A stretch of DNA of 64,000 nt from Pseudomonas fluorescens (lineage in GTDB: Bacteria; Pseudomonadota; Gammaproteobacteria; Pseudomonadales; Pseudomonadaceae): the NCBI RefSeq assembly GCF_902497875.1, contig NZ_CABVHY010000020.1, positions 1 through 64,000 of the forward strand, written 5' to 3'. The translations under genes and the position numbers were made by a program. Shown here in pieces: positions 54,976 to 63,114 of the stretch (positions within the stretch are counted from its first letter, which is position 1; each line of letters opens with the position of its first letter). The notes beneath the pieces are model-generated. The model did not search any database and was not told the DNA's origin. It saw only the letters and a list, made by a program, of their open reading frames with translations.

Positions 54976-56298
54976 TTATCCAAGAAAGTCGAGCTGGACG
55001 AAGTAGTTGTGCCAGGCCCATTCCAGTTCCTGCGGCGACAGCGGCCCGGAGCCGCCCAGGTAACGCTGACGGTCGAGCGCCATGCTCAAGAGGTCGCGGG
55101 GATGGCAAGGAACCAGGGGCATGCTTTCTGGTTCGTACAACTCCTGCAGCACATGACGCAGCAGCAGCGGGTCATAGGGGATGCCCAGCCGCTCGCTTTC
55201 CTGGCGCCAGATGCGTTCGTATTCGTCGGGTTTGAGGTAGCCGAATTGCAGCTTGTAGCCAATTCGCCGCAGGAACGCTTCATCGGCCAGCTCCAACGGG
55301 TTGAGGTTGGTGGAGAACACCAGGATCAGGTCGAACGGCAGCTCGCAGTGCCGCCCACCGCCGAGGTTGAGGAAGTCGCGCTTCTCCTCCATCGGCACGA
55401 TCCAGCGATTCAACAGCTCGGCCGGGGCCATGCGCTGACGGCCCAGATCGTCGATGATGAACAGGCCATTACTGGCCTTGAGTTGCAAGGGGGCCTGATA
55501 CTGGCGGGTAGATGGGTCGTAACGAACGTCAAGCTGCTCCATGCTCAATTCACCGCCAGTGATGATGATCGGACGTCGGCAGCAGAGCAGTCGACGATCG
55601 ATCCCTTCATTGAGCAGCAAACTATTGAGTTGTTCGTCAGCCTCCAGACGCTGGTGTATCTGGGGATCGAAGATCTCGATCACCGCGTCGTTGATCGCGA
55701 TGGCATAGGGCACCCAGATCGCTTCGGCAAACAGCCGGATCAAGCGGCTGCTGATATAGGTCTTGCCGGTACCCGCCGGCCCGTAAATCATCACCGCGCG
55801 CCCGGAATTCATGGCCACGCCCAGTTGGTCGAGCATGTTTTCGGCGAGTACCACCGAGTCAAAGGCATCCTGCATATCACGCGCGTTGATGCGGCCATGG
55901 TGAATGGTTTGCGCCCTGAGCAGGGAGCGGTAGGCGCTCACCGGGAAGGGGGCTGCGCCGATATAGCCACTGCGCGACAGGGCATCCCGGGCGGCGCTGC
56001 GGCCGCGCTCCGTCAAGCCGTAGCGTAGCGTCTGGCCACCGACCTGGCCGAGAACCTCGACCCGGCCGTCCCTGCGCAGGAACGTCAGAACCTCTTCCAG
56101 TACCGCACCGGTCAGCGCCAGGCGCTCCACCAGTCGCGGCATATCCAGCACGCCAGCGTCGTGCAGATGCTTGCAGACCAGATCGCCGAGAAAATTGTCC
56201 GCCAGGCCGGTCTCAAGAACAGTGCGCGGCTGCGGAGCGAGTTGCTGCACCGCTTCCCGCTCGCTGGGGTAACCGTTGCTGTCGCTGAAGGCGTACAT
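54976..56298 (-). CDS. AAA+ ATPase associated with the Tad locus
   Basis: A 440-residue protein. Residues about 30-110 look like a winged-helix or DNA-binding-like region (FLGDLVCKHLHDAGVLDMPR). An AAA+ domain follows with Walker A GPAGTGKT at 173-180 and Walker B FIIDDLG near 280, and a sensor segment LVFSTNL. It is distinct from TadA and is not part of the classical tad set. It is probably a regulatory or chaperone-like ATPase for pilus assembly; the function is unproven. Confidence 0.8.
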   Translation of the reverse strand: MYAFSDSNGYPSEREAVQQLAPQPRTVLETGLADNFLGDLVCKHLHDAGVLDMPRLVERLALTGAVLEEVLTFLRRDGRVEVLGQVGGQTLRYGLTERGRSAARDALSRSGYIGAAPFPVSAYRSLLRAQTIHHGRINARDMQDAFDSVVLAENMLDQLGVAMNSGRAVMIYGPAGTGKTYISSRLIRLFAEAIWVPYAIAINDAVIEIFDPQIHQRLEADEQLNSLLLNEGIDRRLLCCRRPIIITGGELSMEQLDVRYDPSTRQYQAPLQLKASNGLFIIDDLGRQRMAPAELLNRWIVPMEEKRDFLNLGGGRHCELPFDLILVFSTNLNPLELADEAFLRRIGYKLQFGYLKPDEYERIWRQESERLGIPYDPLLLRHVLQELYEPESMPLVPCHPRDLLSMALDRQRYLGGSGPLSPQELEWAWHNYFVQLDFLG

Positions 56299-56312
56299 AA
56301 TATTCTCCCGAA

Positions 56313-56831
56313 CTACTGGTTGAAGGGCAGCCAGAAGACGCTGGTCAAAGTGCCGAGCAGGATCGCGACCGAATAGGGGAAAGGCTTGCCTGCCACTTCA
56401 TCCTCCAGGGGCGCCAAATAGGCCCTTGCTCTCAACATCAGCCAGTAACGCCCTACCGTCCGTCGTATCTGGCCACGCACCAGCACAATCAAGAACCCGC
56501 ACAGACCACCGGCCATCAGGCTGTAAAGCGCAGCCCAGAGTGCATCCTGCGGAGTGAGAAAAGCGCCGACCATGGCCATCAGCTTGACATCCCCGGCGGC
56601 CATCCCTCCCACGGCGTACATTGGCAGGAACAGACCGAAACCGATCAGCATCCCAAGCGTGCCATTGCCCAATCCGCTAAGGCCGGCTGCCTGCACCTGG
56701 CTGGTCAGCCCCAGCGCCAGCCCGAGCAGGACCATCAGGTTCGGGATACGGTGGCGGCGAAGATCGCTCGCCACCGCATAACCCAGCAGCCCTAGCAGCA
56801 AAACGGTGGTAAACATCTGCTCTAAGGACAT
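56313..56831 (-). CDS. fppA: Type IV/Flp prepilin peptidase (A24 family, CpaA/TadV type)
   Basis: A 172-residue polytopic aspartic protease. The two catalytic Asp are visible in VASDLRRHRIPN and in MAAGDVKLM (GxGD-type, with Ala in place of the first Gly). It should cleave the Flp pilins and TadE-like pseudopilins. ATG 56831 is chosen after GGGGGGTAGCAGCG. It lies 25 bases after the nearer flp gene. Confidence 0.92.
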   Translation of the reverse strand: MSLEQMFTTVLLLGLLGYAVASDLRRHRIPNLMVLLGLALGLTSQVQAAGLSGLGNGTLGMLIGFGLFLPMYAVGGMAAGDVKLMAMVGAFLTPQDALWAALYSLMAGGLCGFLIVLVRGQIRRTVGRYWLMLRARAYLAPLEDEVAGKPFPYSVAILLGTLTSVFWLPFNQ

Positions 56832-56856
56832 CGCTGCTACCCCCCAGTGGAATGAT

Positions 56857-57063
56857 CTAGCAAGCGGCGCCCGCAGCTGCTCCGACACCCACCGCTTTGT
56901 GCAAGCACTCGATTTTGGAATTAACGTTTGTTCCTAGTGTTACGAATGCGGCCACCGCAGCCACCGTAATCAACCCACCTGCCACCGCATACTCCACAAT
57001 GGTCAGGCCATCTTCGTCTTTAACGAACTTCAGCATTGAAGTCTTGATCGATTGGATATTCAT
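56857..57063 (-). CDS. flp: Flp pilin, copy 1
   Basis: A 68-residue type IVb prepilin with a leader ending KDEDG, cleavage before LTIVEYAVAGGLITVAAVAA (Glu5-Tyr6, the Flp motif), a hydrophobic helix, and a short tail with Cys residues, the last being C-terminal. ATG 57063 follows GAGGCGGACAAC. It is one of two tandem copies. Confidence 0.95.
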   Translation of the reverse strand: MNIQSIKTSMLKFVKDEDGLTIVEYAVAGGLITVAAVAAFVTLGTNVNSKIECLHKAVGVGAAAGAAC

Positions 57064-57099
57064 GTTGTCCGCCTCACTCGGTTTTTATAGTTGGTAGTG

Positions 57100-57180
57100 C
57101 AGTGGTGGCGCAGATCGTTCACCACCGCATACCTAGCAGCCCTAATAACAAAACAGTGGCGCTGTCTATTCCGTGAGCAT
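57100..57180 (-). pseudogene. Duplicated 5' fragment of the prepilin peptidase gene
   Basis: The gap between the two flp genes matches 56748-56837, the start of fppA, over about 80 bases with small indels. For example, CCACCGCATA and AGCAGCCCTA recur with similar spacing. This shows that the tandem duplication unit ran from the fppA 5' end through flp. Confidence 0.7.
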
Positions 57181-57203
57181 CGCTGCATTCCTTATGAAAC
57201 CTG

Positions 57204-57410
57204 CTAGCAAGCGGTGCCCTTAGCTGCTCCGACACCGACCGCTTTGTGCATGCACTCGATTTTGGAATTAACGTTTGTTCCTAATGTTATGAATGCAGCC
57301 ACCGCAGCTACAGTAATTAACCCACCCGCCACCGCATACTCCACAATGGTCAGACCATCTTCGTCTTTGATGAACTTCAGCACCGAAGTCTTGATCGATT
57401 GGATATTCAT
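57204..57410 (-). CDS. flp: Flp pilin, copy 2
   Basis: A 68-residue near-duplicate of copy 1: leader KDEDG, mature LTIVEYAVAGGLITVAAVAA, differences mainly at the C-terminal tail (GAAKGTAC versus GAAAGAAC) and a few conservative sites (Val to Ile). ATG 57410 follows GAGGTGGACAAC. It is probably first of the Tad transcript. Confidence 0.95.
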   Translation of the reverse strand: MNIQSIKTSVLKFIKDEDGLTIVEYAVAGGLITVAAVAAFITLGTNVNSKIECMHKAVGVGAAKGTAC

Positions 57411-57831
57411 GTTGTCCACCTCACTTGAGTGTTGTTCTTCAAGGGCGGCGCTGAATGCACTGCCTGGTTCAAACCTTAGTCAGGGGGCAACGGTAGGGTT
57501 AGGAGGTTTTTGCTTATCGCTAGGACTTTTTTGCTGTCATTGCCAGCACAACAAAAAACACTTAGGGCACCGCCTGAGTAACGGCAAGCGTAATCAAGGG
57601 AATAACTTACGAATGATTCTGCAACTGATTCGCAAGCGACGAGCGGTCGATCCGAGGCAGATCGAAAATAACTGTAAAGCCCCCGTAACATTGGCGCTCA
57701 ACGATGCATAGAACCAAACAAACTAAAAAAATATTTTTATATATGAATTTGATCATTCAGATGATGGCAAAGTGACAATACTGGAAAACGAAGTAGAAAA
57801 AAAAATGAGGCACGGAACTCGAGGTATGAAA
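57411..57831. promoter_or_regulatory. Divergent promoter region between flp and the AraC regulator
   Basis: A 421-base gap that is AT-rich near the AraC side (A/T runs at 57724-57748). It should carry the Tad operon promoter and that of the regulator; I could not place either with confidence and see no clear gene. Confidence 0.5.
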
Positions 57832-58716
57832 ATGATGTCTGCCTCAGCCAGAAAACCATTTCTTTTATGGCTCGATCTCACTCGTGATCAATCGACCGAA
57901 GAACTGATCGCGCAATTTCGCTCAACCTGCGATTGCCGGCTGACCAAAGAATCCGCTTTGCTCAAGCAGGATTATGGCCAACAACAACCGGACATGATCT
58001 GCATACATTTTGATCGTCCCGACATGCAGGGCCTCAGTCTGTTGCTGGAGATCAAACGCACCCTGCCCTCGGTGCCTATCGCCATGTTCACCGTACAGCA
58101 CTCCGAAGAGCTCGCCGTGTGGGCCATGCGTTCTCGTGTGTGGGAGTACATGGTGCTGCCCCTTTCAGGCACCGAGAAGAGCCGCTTTCTGCATGCCCTG
58201 GAGCAGCTCTGCGAGCTGCGCCGCAACTCTGGTTTCCACCCCAGGAAGCCGCACATCGAACACGGCCCTTCCCTGCCGGAGAGTATTCGGCTGACCGCGG
58301 AACACCAGAAGCACCAGGCACTCAATAAGGTGCTGCTGTACATCGACCAACATTTTCAGGAGAGCATCGACCAGAAGGAACTGGCGAAGCGCTGCGGCAT
58401 GACAACATTCCGTTTCAGTCGCCTGTTCAAGGAAGTGAATGGTCTTGGGTATATGGACTACATCCTGAGCAAACGCATGGACTACGCCAGGGAGCTGCTC
58501 GACAACAGCCAGATGCCCATCACCAGCATCGGCTATGAGGTCGGTTTCAAGGACCCTTCCTACTTCGCCCGGGCCTTCAAGCAATTCGCCGGTTGCACGC
58601 CCAGCGAATACCGCCAGACGCGCCGTTGCGGGGCGTCTGTAACAGCAAAAGAAACCGTATTTGATGTGATACCGCCAGCGGTAATCGACAGCCTGCAACA
58701 TTGCCTCGAAGCCTGA
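57832..58716 (+). CDS. AraC-family regulator with receiver-like N-terminal domain
   Basis: A protein of about 294 residues. The N-terminal part resembles a response-regulator fold (FLLWLDLTRDQS, then MICIHFDRPDMQGLSLLLEI, with an Asp in the acceptor-like position). The C-terminal part is an AraC double helix-turn-helix (LAKRCGMTTFRFSRLFKEVN, then ITSIGYEVGFKDPSYFARAF). It diverges from the Tad operon, which makes it the likely local regulator. The start is uncertain: ATG 57832 has GAGG seven bases upstream, but GTG 57772 and ATG 57805 are also in frame. Confidence 0.85.
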   Translation: MMSASARKPFLLWLDLTRDQSTEELIAQFRSTCDCRLTKESALLKQDYGQQQPDMICIHFDRPDMQGLSLLLEIKRTLPSVPIAMFTVQHSEELAVWAMRSRVWEYMVLPLSGTEKSRFLHALEQLCELRRNSGFHPRKPHIEHGPSLPESIRLTAEHQKHQALNKVLLYIDQHFQESIDQKELAKRCGMTTFRFSRLFKEVNGLGYMDYILSKRMDYARELLDNSQMPITSIGYEVGFKDPSYFARAFKQFAGCTPSEYRQTRRCGASVTAKETVFDVIPPAVIDSLQHCLEA

Positions 58717-58773
58717 CGCGCCGATCTGGAAACCTCAGGATGATCCTCGGACAAGAAGCCAAATTCCAGACAG

Positions 58774-58799
58774 CAAAAAGCCCGCACAAGGCGGGCTTT
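58774..58799 (-). terminator. Terminator of tRNA unit 1
   Basis: On the minus strand AAAGCCCGC pairs with GCGGGCTTT, followed by TTGCTG. Confidence 0.8.
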
Positions 58800-58839
58800 C
58801 TGTGGTGACCTGGCGTTCAGCGTTCCAGGTTACCGAATA

Positions 58840-58916
58840 TGGCGCAGCGGACGGGACTCGAACCCGCGACCCCCGGCGTGACAGGCCGGTATTCTAACCG
58901 ACTGAACTACCGCTGC
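58840..58916 (-). tRNA. tRNA-Asp (anticodon GTC), copy 1
   Basis: A 77-base cloverleaf on the minus strand with acceptor GCAGCGG/CCGCTGC, discriminator G, encoded CCA and anticodon GTC. It is identical to the copy at 59179. Confidence 0.97.
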
Positions 58917-58935
58917 GCGTAACACTTGAAGCGAA

Positions 58936-59011
58936 TGGTGGGTGATGACGGGATCGAACCGCCGACCCTCTGCTTGTAAGGCAGATGCTCTCCCAGCTGA
59001 GCTAATCACCC
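58936..59011 (-). tRNA. tRNA-Val (anticodon TAC), copy 1
   Basis: A 76-base cloverleaf on the minus strand with acceptor GGGTGAT/ATCACCC, anticodon TAC and encoded CCA. It precedes tRNA-Asp by 19 bases in the same transcript. Confidence 0.97.
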
Positions 59012-59112
59012 TTCACTTTCGGTGTAGGCGCATTCTCTCACAAAAATTCATAACGTGCTGATTTAAATAAAAAAATATTCAAATCAGTTAGAACCTTGCA
59101 AAATCCGGACAG

Positions 59113-59138
59113 CAAAAAGCCCGCACTAGGCGGGCTTT
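59113..59138 (-). terminator. Terminator of tRNA unit 2
   Basis: The same hairpin as at 58774 with two loop changes. Confidence 0.8.
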
Positions 59139-59178
59139 CTGTGGTGACCTGGCGTTCAGCGTTCCAGGTTACCGAATA

Positions 59179-59255
59179 TGGCGCAGCGGACGGGACTCGA
59201 ACCCGCGACCCCCGGCGTGACAGGCCGGTATTCTAACCGACTGAACTACCGCTGC
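59179..59255 (-). tRNA. tRNA-Asp (anticodon GTC), copy 2
   Basis: Identical to copy 1 at 58840. Confidence 0.97.
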
Positions 59256-59274
59256 GCGTAACACTTGAAGCGAA

Positions 59275-59350
59275 TGGTGGGTGATGACGGGATCGAACCG
59301 CCGACCCTCTGCTTGTAAGGCAGATGCTCTCCCAGCTGAGCTAATCACCC
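59275..59350 (-). tRNA. tRNA-Val (anticodon TAC), copy 2
   Basis: Identical to copy 1 at 58936. It is the first gene after the promoter at 59372. Confidence 0.97.
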
Positions 59351-59371
59351 TTCACTCTCGGTGTGGCGCGC

Positions 59372-59400
59372 ATTCTACGGAGCGCCCCGTACTCTGGCAA
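59372..59400 (-). promoter_or_regulatory. Sigma-70-type promoter of tRNA unit 2
   Basis: On the minus strand TTGCCA and TAGAAT are separated by 17 bases, 21 bases upstream of tRNA-Val. The GC-rich stretch after the -10 (GCGCGCC) resembles a stringent discriminator. Confidence 0.7.
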
Positions 59401-59512
59401 GCACTTTTTAAAATAATTTTTTCATGCCTTCCAAAGGCTTAGCTAAGGGTTGGCCTATTACGCTTCGAAGAGAATAATGCCCTCCTTTTGCATATAAGGA
59501 GAGATTCACCCC

Positions 59513-60433
59513 ATGTGGTTCAAAAACCTGCTTATCTATCGCCTGACCCAAGATCTGCCTTTTGATGCTGAGGCGCTGGAAACTGCACTGGCCACCAAAC
59601 AGGCGCGTCCATGTGCAAGCCAGGAGTTGACCACCTACGGTTTCGTCGCGCCGTTCGGCAAAGGCGAAGATGCGCCTCTGGTGCACGTCAGCCAGGATTT
59701 CCTGCTGATCGCCGCGCGCAAGGAAGAACGTATTCTGCCGGGCAGCGTCGTGCGTGATGCCCTGAAGGAAAAGGTCGAAGAGATCGAAGCCGAGCAAATG
59801 CGCAAGGTCTACAAGAAGGAGCGCGATCAGCTCAAGGATGAAATCATCCAGGCCTTCCTGCCCCGTGCCTTTATTCGTCGTTCGGCCACATTTGCTGCCA
59901 TCGCGCCGAAACAGGGGCTGATCCTGGTCAACTCGGCCAGCCCAAAACGCGCCGAAGACCTGCTGTCGACCCTGCGTGAAGTGATTGGCTCGCTGCCGGT
60001 ACGTCCGCTGACCGTGAAAATGGCACCGACCGCGACCATGACCGACTGGGTAAAAACCCAAAAGGCTGCCGACGGGTTTTTCGTCCTCGACGAATGCGAG
60101 CTGCGCGATACCCACGAAGACGGCGGCATCGTCCGTTGCAAGCGTCAGGACCTGACCAGCGACGAAATCCAGCTGCACCTGAGCACCGGCAAAGTGGTGA
60201 CCCAGCTATCCCTGGCCTGGCAGGACAAACTGTCTTTCGTGCTCGACGACAAGATGGTGGTCAAACGCCTGAAGTTCGAAGACCTGCTGCAGGATCAGGC
60301 GGAACAGGACGGCGGCGACGATGCCCTCGGCCAGCAGGACGCCAGCTTCACCCTGATGATGCTGACCTTCGGCGAATTCCTCCCGATGCTGGTCGAAGCA
60401 TTGGGCGGCGAAGAGACTCCGCAGGGGATCTGA
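59513..60433 (+). CDS. rdgC: Recombination-associated protein RdgC
   Basis: A 306-residue nucleoid-associated DNA-binding protein that forms a ring around DNA and limits RecA activity. It starts with the typical [20 protein letters not shown] and keeps [16 protein letters not shown] near 34-49, [19 protein letters not shown] near 103-121, and the late [22 protein letters not shown] lies upstream of ATG 59513. Confidence 0.96.
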   Translation: MWFKNLLIYRLTQDLPFDAEALETALATKQARPCASQELTTYGFVAPFGKGEDAPLVHVSQDFLLIAARKEERILPGSVVRDALKEKVEEIEAEQMRKVYKKERDQLKDEIIQAFLPRAFIRRSATFAAIAPKQGLILVNSASPKRAEDLLSTLREVIGSLPVRPLTVKMAPTATMTDWVKTQKAADGFFVLDECELRDTHEDGGIVRCKRQDLTSDEIQLHLSTGKVVTQLSLAWQDKLSFVLDDKMVVKRLKFEDLLQDQAEQDGGDDALGQQDASFTLMMLTFGEFLPMLVEALGGEETPQGI

Positions 60434-60443
60434 ATGCACTAAT

Positions 60444-60581
60444 GTGCGTTCGTCGAATCGGCGGCGCCTATTGGCCCTGGGTGTGGTCGCGCACTTCGTG
60501 ACCATACCGGGGGTGGCCTGGTTGCTCTGCCAGAGCGAAAAGCAGGACCGCGAACTGAGCGCTCGGCAAGCGGCAGACTGA
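60444..60581 (+). CDS. Small single-span membrane protein
   Basis: A 45-residue frame from GTG 60444: basic N-terminus RSSNRRR, hydrophobic LLALGVVAHFVTIPGVAWLL, then a charged tail KQDRELSARQAAD. The arrangement fits a one-helix inner-membrane protein. It starts 11 bases after rdgC and may be cotranscribed. The ribosome site is not obvious, so it needs confirmation. Confidence 0.45.
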   Translation: MRSSNRRRLLALGVVAHFVTIPGVAWLLCQSEKQDRELSARQAAD

Positions 60582-60629
60582 TCCGTAAAACTTGATCCCC
60601 AGGTTAATATTGGGCACTATCTTGCCCAT

Positions 60630-60680
60630 CGCGAGGACGACCTCGCGGCTCAATCGAGTCATAAATCTGGGGACGACCCC
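60630..60680 (+). ncRNA. Guanidine-II (mini-ykkC) riboswitch
   Basis: Two hairpins with identical ACGA loops: CGCGAGG-ACGA-CCTCGCG at 60630-60647 and GGGG-ACGA-CCCC at 60669-60680, 21 bases apart, ahead of the sugE-type gene. Paired stem-loops with ACGR loops define the guanidine-II class, which binds guanidinium and turns on exporters. GACCTC in the first hairpin is complementary to GAGGTC at the Shine-Dalgarno site (60692-60697), so translational control is likely. Confidence 0.88.
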
Positions 60681-60701
60681 GTCATTCGATGGAGGTCTTC
60701 C

Positions 60702-61016
60702 ATGTCCTGGATCATTCTGTTTTTTGCCGGCCTGTTCGAAGTTGGCTGGGCCGTCGGCCTGAAATACACCGACGGGTTCAGCCGCCCTGTGCCCACTGCC
60801 CTGACCGTTGGCGCCATGGTGATCAGCCTTGGCTTGCTCGGCCTGGCCATGAAAGAGCTACCGCTGGGCACCGCTTATGCGATCTGGACCGGGGTCGGTG
60901 CGGTCGGCACGGTGATCGCCGGGATCATTCTGTTTGGTGAGTCGATGGCGCTGTTTCGGCTGGCCAGCGTGGCGTTGATCATTGCCGGGTTGGTTGGGCT
61001 CAAGGTTAGCGCTTAG
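60702..61016 (+). CDS. sugE: SMR-family guanidinium exporter SugE/Gdx
   Basis: A 104-residue protein with four hydrophobic helices and the essential Glu13 in [13 protein letters not shown]. The Gdx subtype carries [14 protein letters not shown], as here. It exports guanidinium with proton exchange as an antiparallel dimer in the inner membrane. GGAGG lies seven bases before ATG 60702. The guanidine-II riboswitch upstream supports this role over a general quaternary ammonium pump. Confidence 0.93.
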   Translation: MSWIILFFAGLFEVGWAVGLKYTDGFSRPVPTALTVGAMVISLGLLGLAMKELPLGTAYAIWTGVGAVGTVIAGIILFGESMALFRLASVALIIAGLVGLKVSA

Positions 61017-61028
61017 GCCACTACCGCT

Positions 61029-61128
61029 ATCGCGAGCACGCTCGCTCCCACATTGGATTGATCGTGTGCCTACTATTTGTGGCTCAACATAAATCTAATA
61101 TGGGAGCGAGCTTGCTCCGGGCGGCGAT
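61029..61128. repeat. REP doublet (GCGAGCACGCTCGCTCCCAC type)
   Basis: Two inverted arms between the convergent sugE and acyltransferase genes. The right arm is slightly degraded. Confidence 0.75.
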
Positions 61129-61156
61129 CCGACGATGAGGCCCGCACAAGCACCGA

Positions 61157-63031
61157 CTATCTAACTGCCCCCCGCAACTCCCCAACCAAAGCCTGCAACT
61201 TCGCAGGCTCCGCCACCTCGGTCGCCACCGCTGGCCCCGCCACCAGGGTTACTCGCGACCACAGCCGACGGAACAGCCCCTTGCCCGGATCGCGACTGAA
61301 GAAACTCCCCCACAGCCCCTGCAAGGCCAATGGAATCACCGGCACCGGTGTTTCTTCGAGAATCCGCGTCAACCCACCCTTGAACTCATTGAGCTCGCCA
61401 TCGGCAGTCAACTTGCCTTCCGGAAAAATGCACACCAGTTCGCCGTCCTTCAGGTACTGGGCGATCCGCTTGAAGGCGCTTTCGTATATCTGGATATCCT
61501 CCTGGCGCCCGGCAATCGGGATAGTCCCGGCGGTGCGAAAGATGAAGTTCAGCACCGGCAGGTTGTAGATTTTGTAATACATCACAAAGCGAATCGGCCG
61601 ACGTACCGCGCCGCCAATCAGCAAGGCGTCGACAAACGACACATGGTTGCACACCAGCAGCGCCGCGCCTTCGTCAGGGATCAGATCCAGGTTGCGATGC
61701 TCGACGCGGTACATGGAGTGGCTGAGCAGCCAGATCATGAAGCGCATGCTGAACTCGGGAACGATTTTGAAGATGTAGGCGTTCACCGCGATGTTCATCA
61801 GCGACACCGCGAGGAACAACTGCGGGATCGACAGCTCGGCCAGACTCAACAAAACAATCGAGACAATCGCCGAGATCACCATGAACAAGGCATTGAGGAT
61901 GTTGTTTGCGGCGATGACCCGCGCCCGCTCATTTTCCGCGGTGCGCGACTGAATCAGCGCGTACAGCGGCACGATATAGAAACCACCGAAAATCCCCAGG
62001 CCCAGGATATCGATCAACACCCACCAGGCCGGGCCCGTGCTAAGCACCGCAATCCAGTCGTTGGCCTGGACGTTCTGTACGATACCGCCGGAGTGCCACC
62101 ACAGCAGCAGGCCAAACACCGTCAGGCCGAACGAGCCGAACGGGACCAGGCCAATCTCCACTTTGCGCCCGGAGAGTTTTTCGCACAGCATCGAGCCGGT
62201 CGCGATGCCCACCGAGAACACCGTAAGAATCAGCGTCACCACGGTTTCATCGCCATACAGCCATTCTTTGGCGTAGGCCGGAATCTGCGTCAGATAAATC
62301 GCCCCGACAAACCAGAACCACGAGTTGCCGATAATCGAGCGGGACACTGCGGGTGTCTGCCCCAGGCCCAGGCGCAAGGTGGCCCAGGACTGGCTGAAAA
62401 TGTTCCAGTTCAGGCGCATCTGCGGAGTAGCCGCTGCAGCCCGGGGTATGCCGAGACTGGCCAGATAACCGAGCACCGCAACTGCGACGATAGCGGTAGA
62501 CACGATCGGCGCGTAATGACTGGAGGACATCATGATCCCGGCACCGATGGTCCCGGCCAGGATTGCCAGGAAGGTGCCCATTTCCACCAGACCGTTGCCA
62601 CCCACCAGCTCCTCTTCGCGCAACGCCTGGGGCAGGATCGAGTACTTCACCGGGCCGAACAGCGCCGAGTGGGTCCCCATGGCGAACAGCGCCACCAGCA
62701 TCAACCACAGGTGATCGAACATAAAGCCCACTGCACCGACCGCCATGATCGCGATTTCACCGAGCTTGATCAGGCGGATCAATCTGTCCTTGGCGAACTT
62801 CTCGCCAAATTGCCCGGCCAAAGCCGAGAACAGAAAGAACGGCAAGATGAACAGCAAGGCGCAGAGGTTGACCCAGATCGAGCGGTCCCCCTCGATCGTC
62901 AGCTTGTACAGAATGGCGAGGATCAGCGACTGCTTGAAGATATTGTCGTTGAATGCCCCAAGGGACTGGGTAACAAAAAACGGCAGAAAACGCCGTTTGC
63001 GAAGCAAAGTGAACTGCGAGGGGTGACTCAT
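61157..63031 (-). CDS. Lysophospholipid transporter-acyltransferase fusion (LplT-PlsC type)
   Basis: A 624-residue fusion. Residues about 1-420 are a major-facilitator transporter like LplT (FFVTQSLGAFNDNIFKQSLI near 18-37, GTHSALFGPVKYSILPQ near 120). Residues about 430-620 are a PlsC acyltransferase with NHVSFVD (NHX4D-type motif I) and FPEGKLT. It probably flips lysophospholipids inward and re-acylates them. It lacks the AMP-binding acyl-ACP synthetase domain of three-part Aas-type proteins, so acyl-CoA or acyl-ACP must come from elsewhere. Confidence 0.92.
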   Translation of the reverse strand: MSHPSQFTLLRKRRFLPFFVTQSLGAFNDNIFKQSLILAILYKLTIEGDRSIWVNLCALLFILPFFLFSALAGQFGEKFAKDRLIRLIKLGEIAIMAVGAVGFMFDHLWLMLVALFAMGTHSALFGPVKYSILPQALREEELVGGNGLVEMGTFLAILAGTIGAGIMMSSSHYAPIVSTAIVAVAVLGYLASLGIPRAAAATPQMRLNWNIFSQSWATLRLGLGQTPAVSRSIIGNSWFWFVGAIYLTQIPAYAKEWLYGDETVVTLILTVFSVGIATGSMLCEKLSGRKVEIGLVPFGSFGLTVFGLLLWWHSGGIVQNVQANDWIAVLSTGPAWWVLIDILGLGIFGGFYIVPLYALIQSRTAENERARVIAANNILNALFMVISAIVSIVLLSLAELSIPQLFLAVSLMNIAVNAYIFKIVPEFSMRFMIWLLSHSMYRVEHRNLDLIPDEGAALLVCNHVSFVDALLIGGAVRRPIRFVMYYKIYNLPVLNFIFRTAGTIPIAGRQEDIQIYESAFKRIAQYLKDGELVCIFPEGKLTADGELNEFKGGLTRILEETPVPVIPLALQGLWGSFFSRDPGKGLFRRLWSRVTLVAGPAVATEVAEPAKLQALVGELRGAVR

Positions 63032-63114
63032 CTTCCATGTCCCTGAGTGGCTTGAATGCTGTTATTGGAATATCGATCTTCGATCCAGGCCACAACCTTA
63101 GCTAAACTTCGCCG

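Larger units (their letters stand above)
58774..59350 (-). repeat. Tandem duplication of the tRNA-Val/tRNA-Asp unit
   Basis: The block terminator-tRNA-Asp-tRNA-Val at about 58767-59025 recurs with an offset of 339 bases and near identity, including the flanking sequence TGGTGACCTGGCGTTCAGCG. The two units are separated by an AT-rich spacer. Confidence 0.9.

Noticed and set aside
61643-63046. Long open frame on the plus strand opposite the LplT-PlsC gene
   Set aside because: It is a His/Gln/Arg-rich shadow of the real gene with no recognisable domain.
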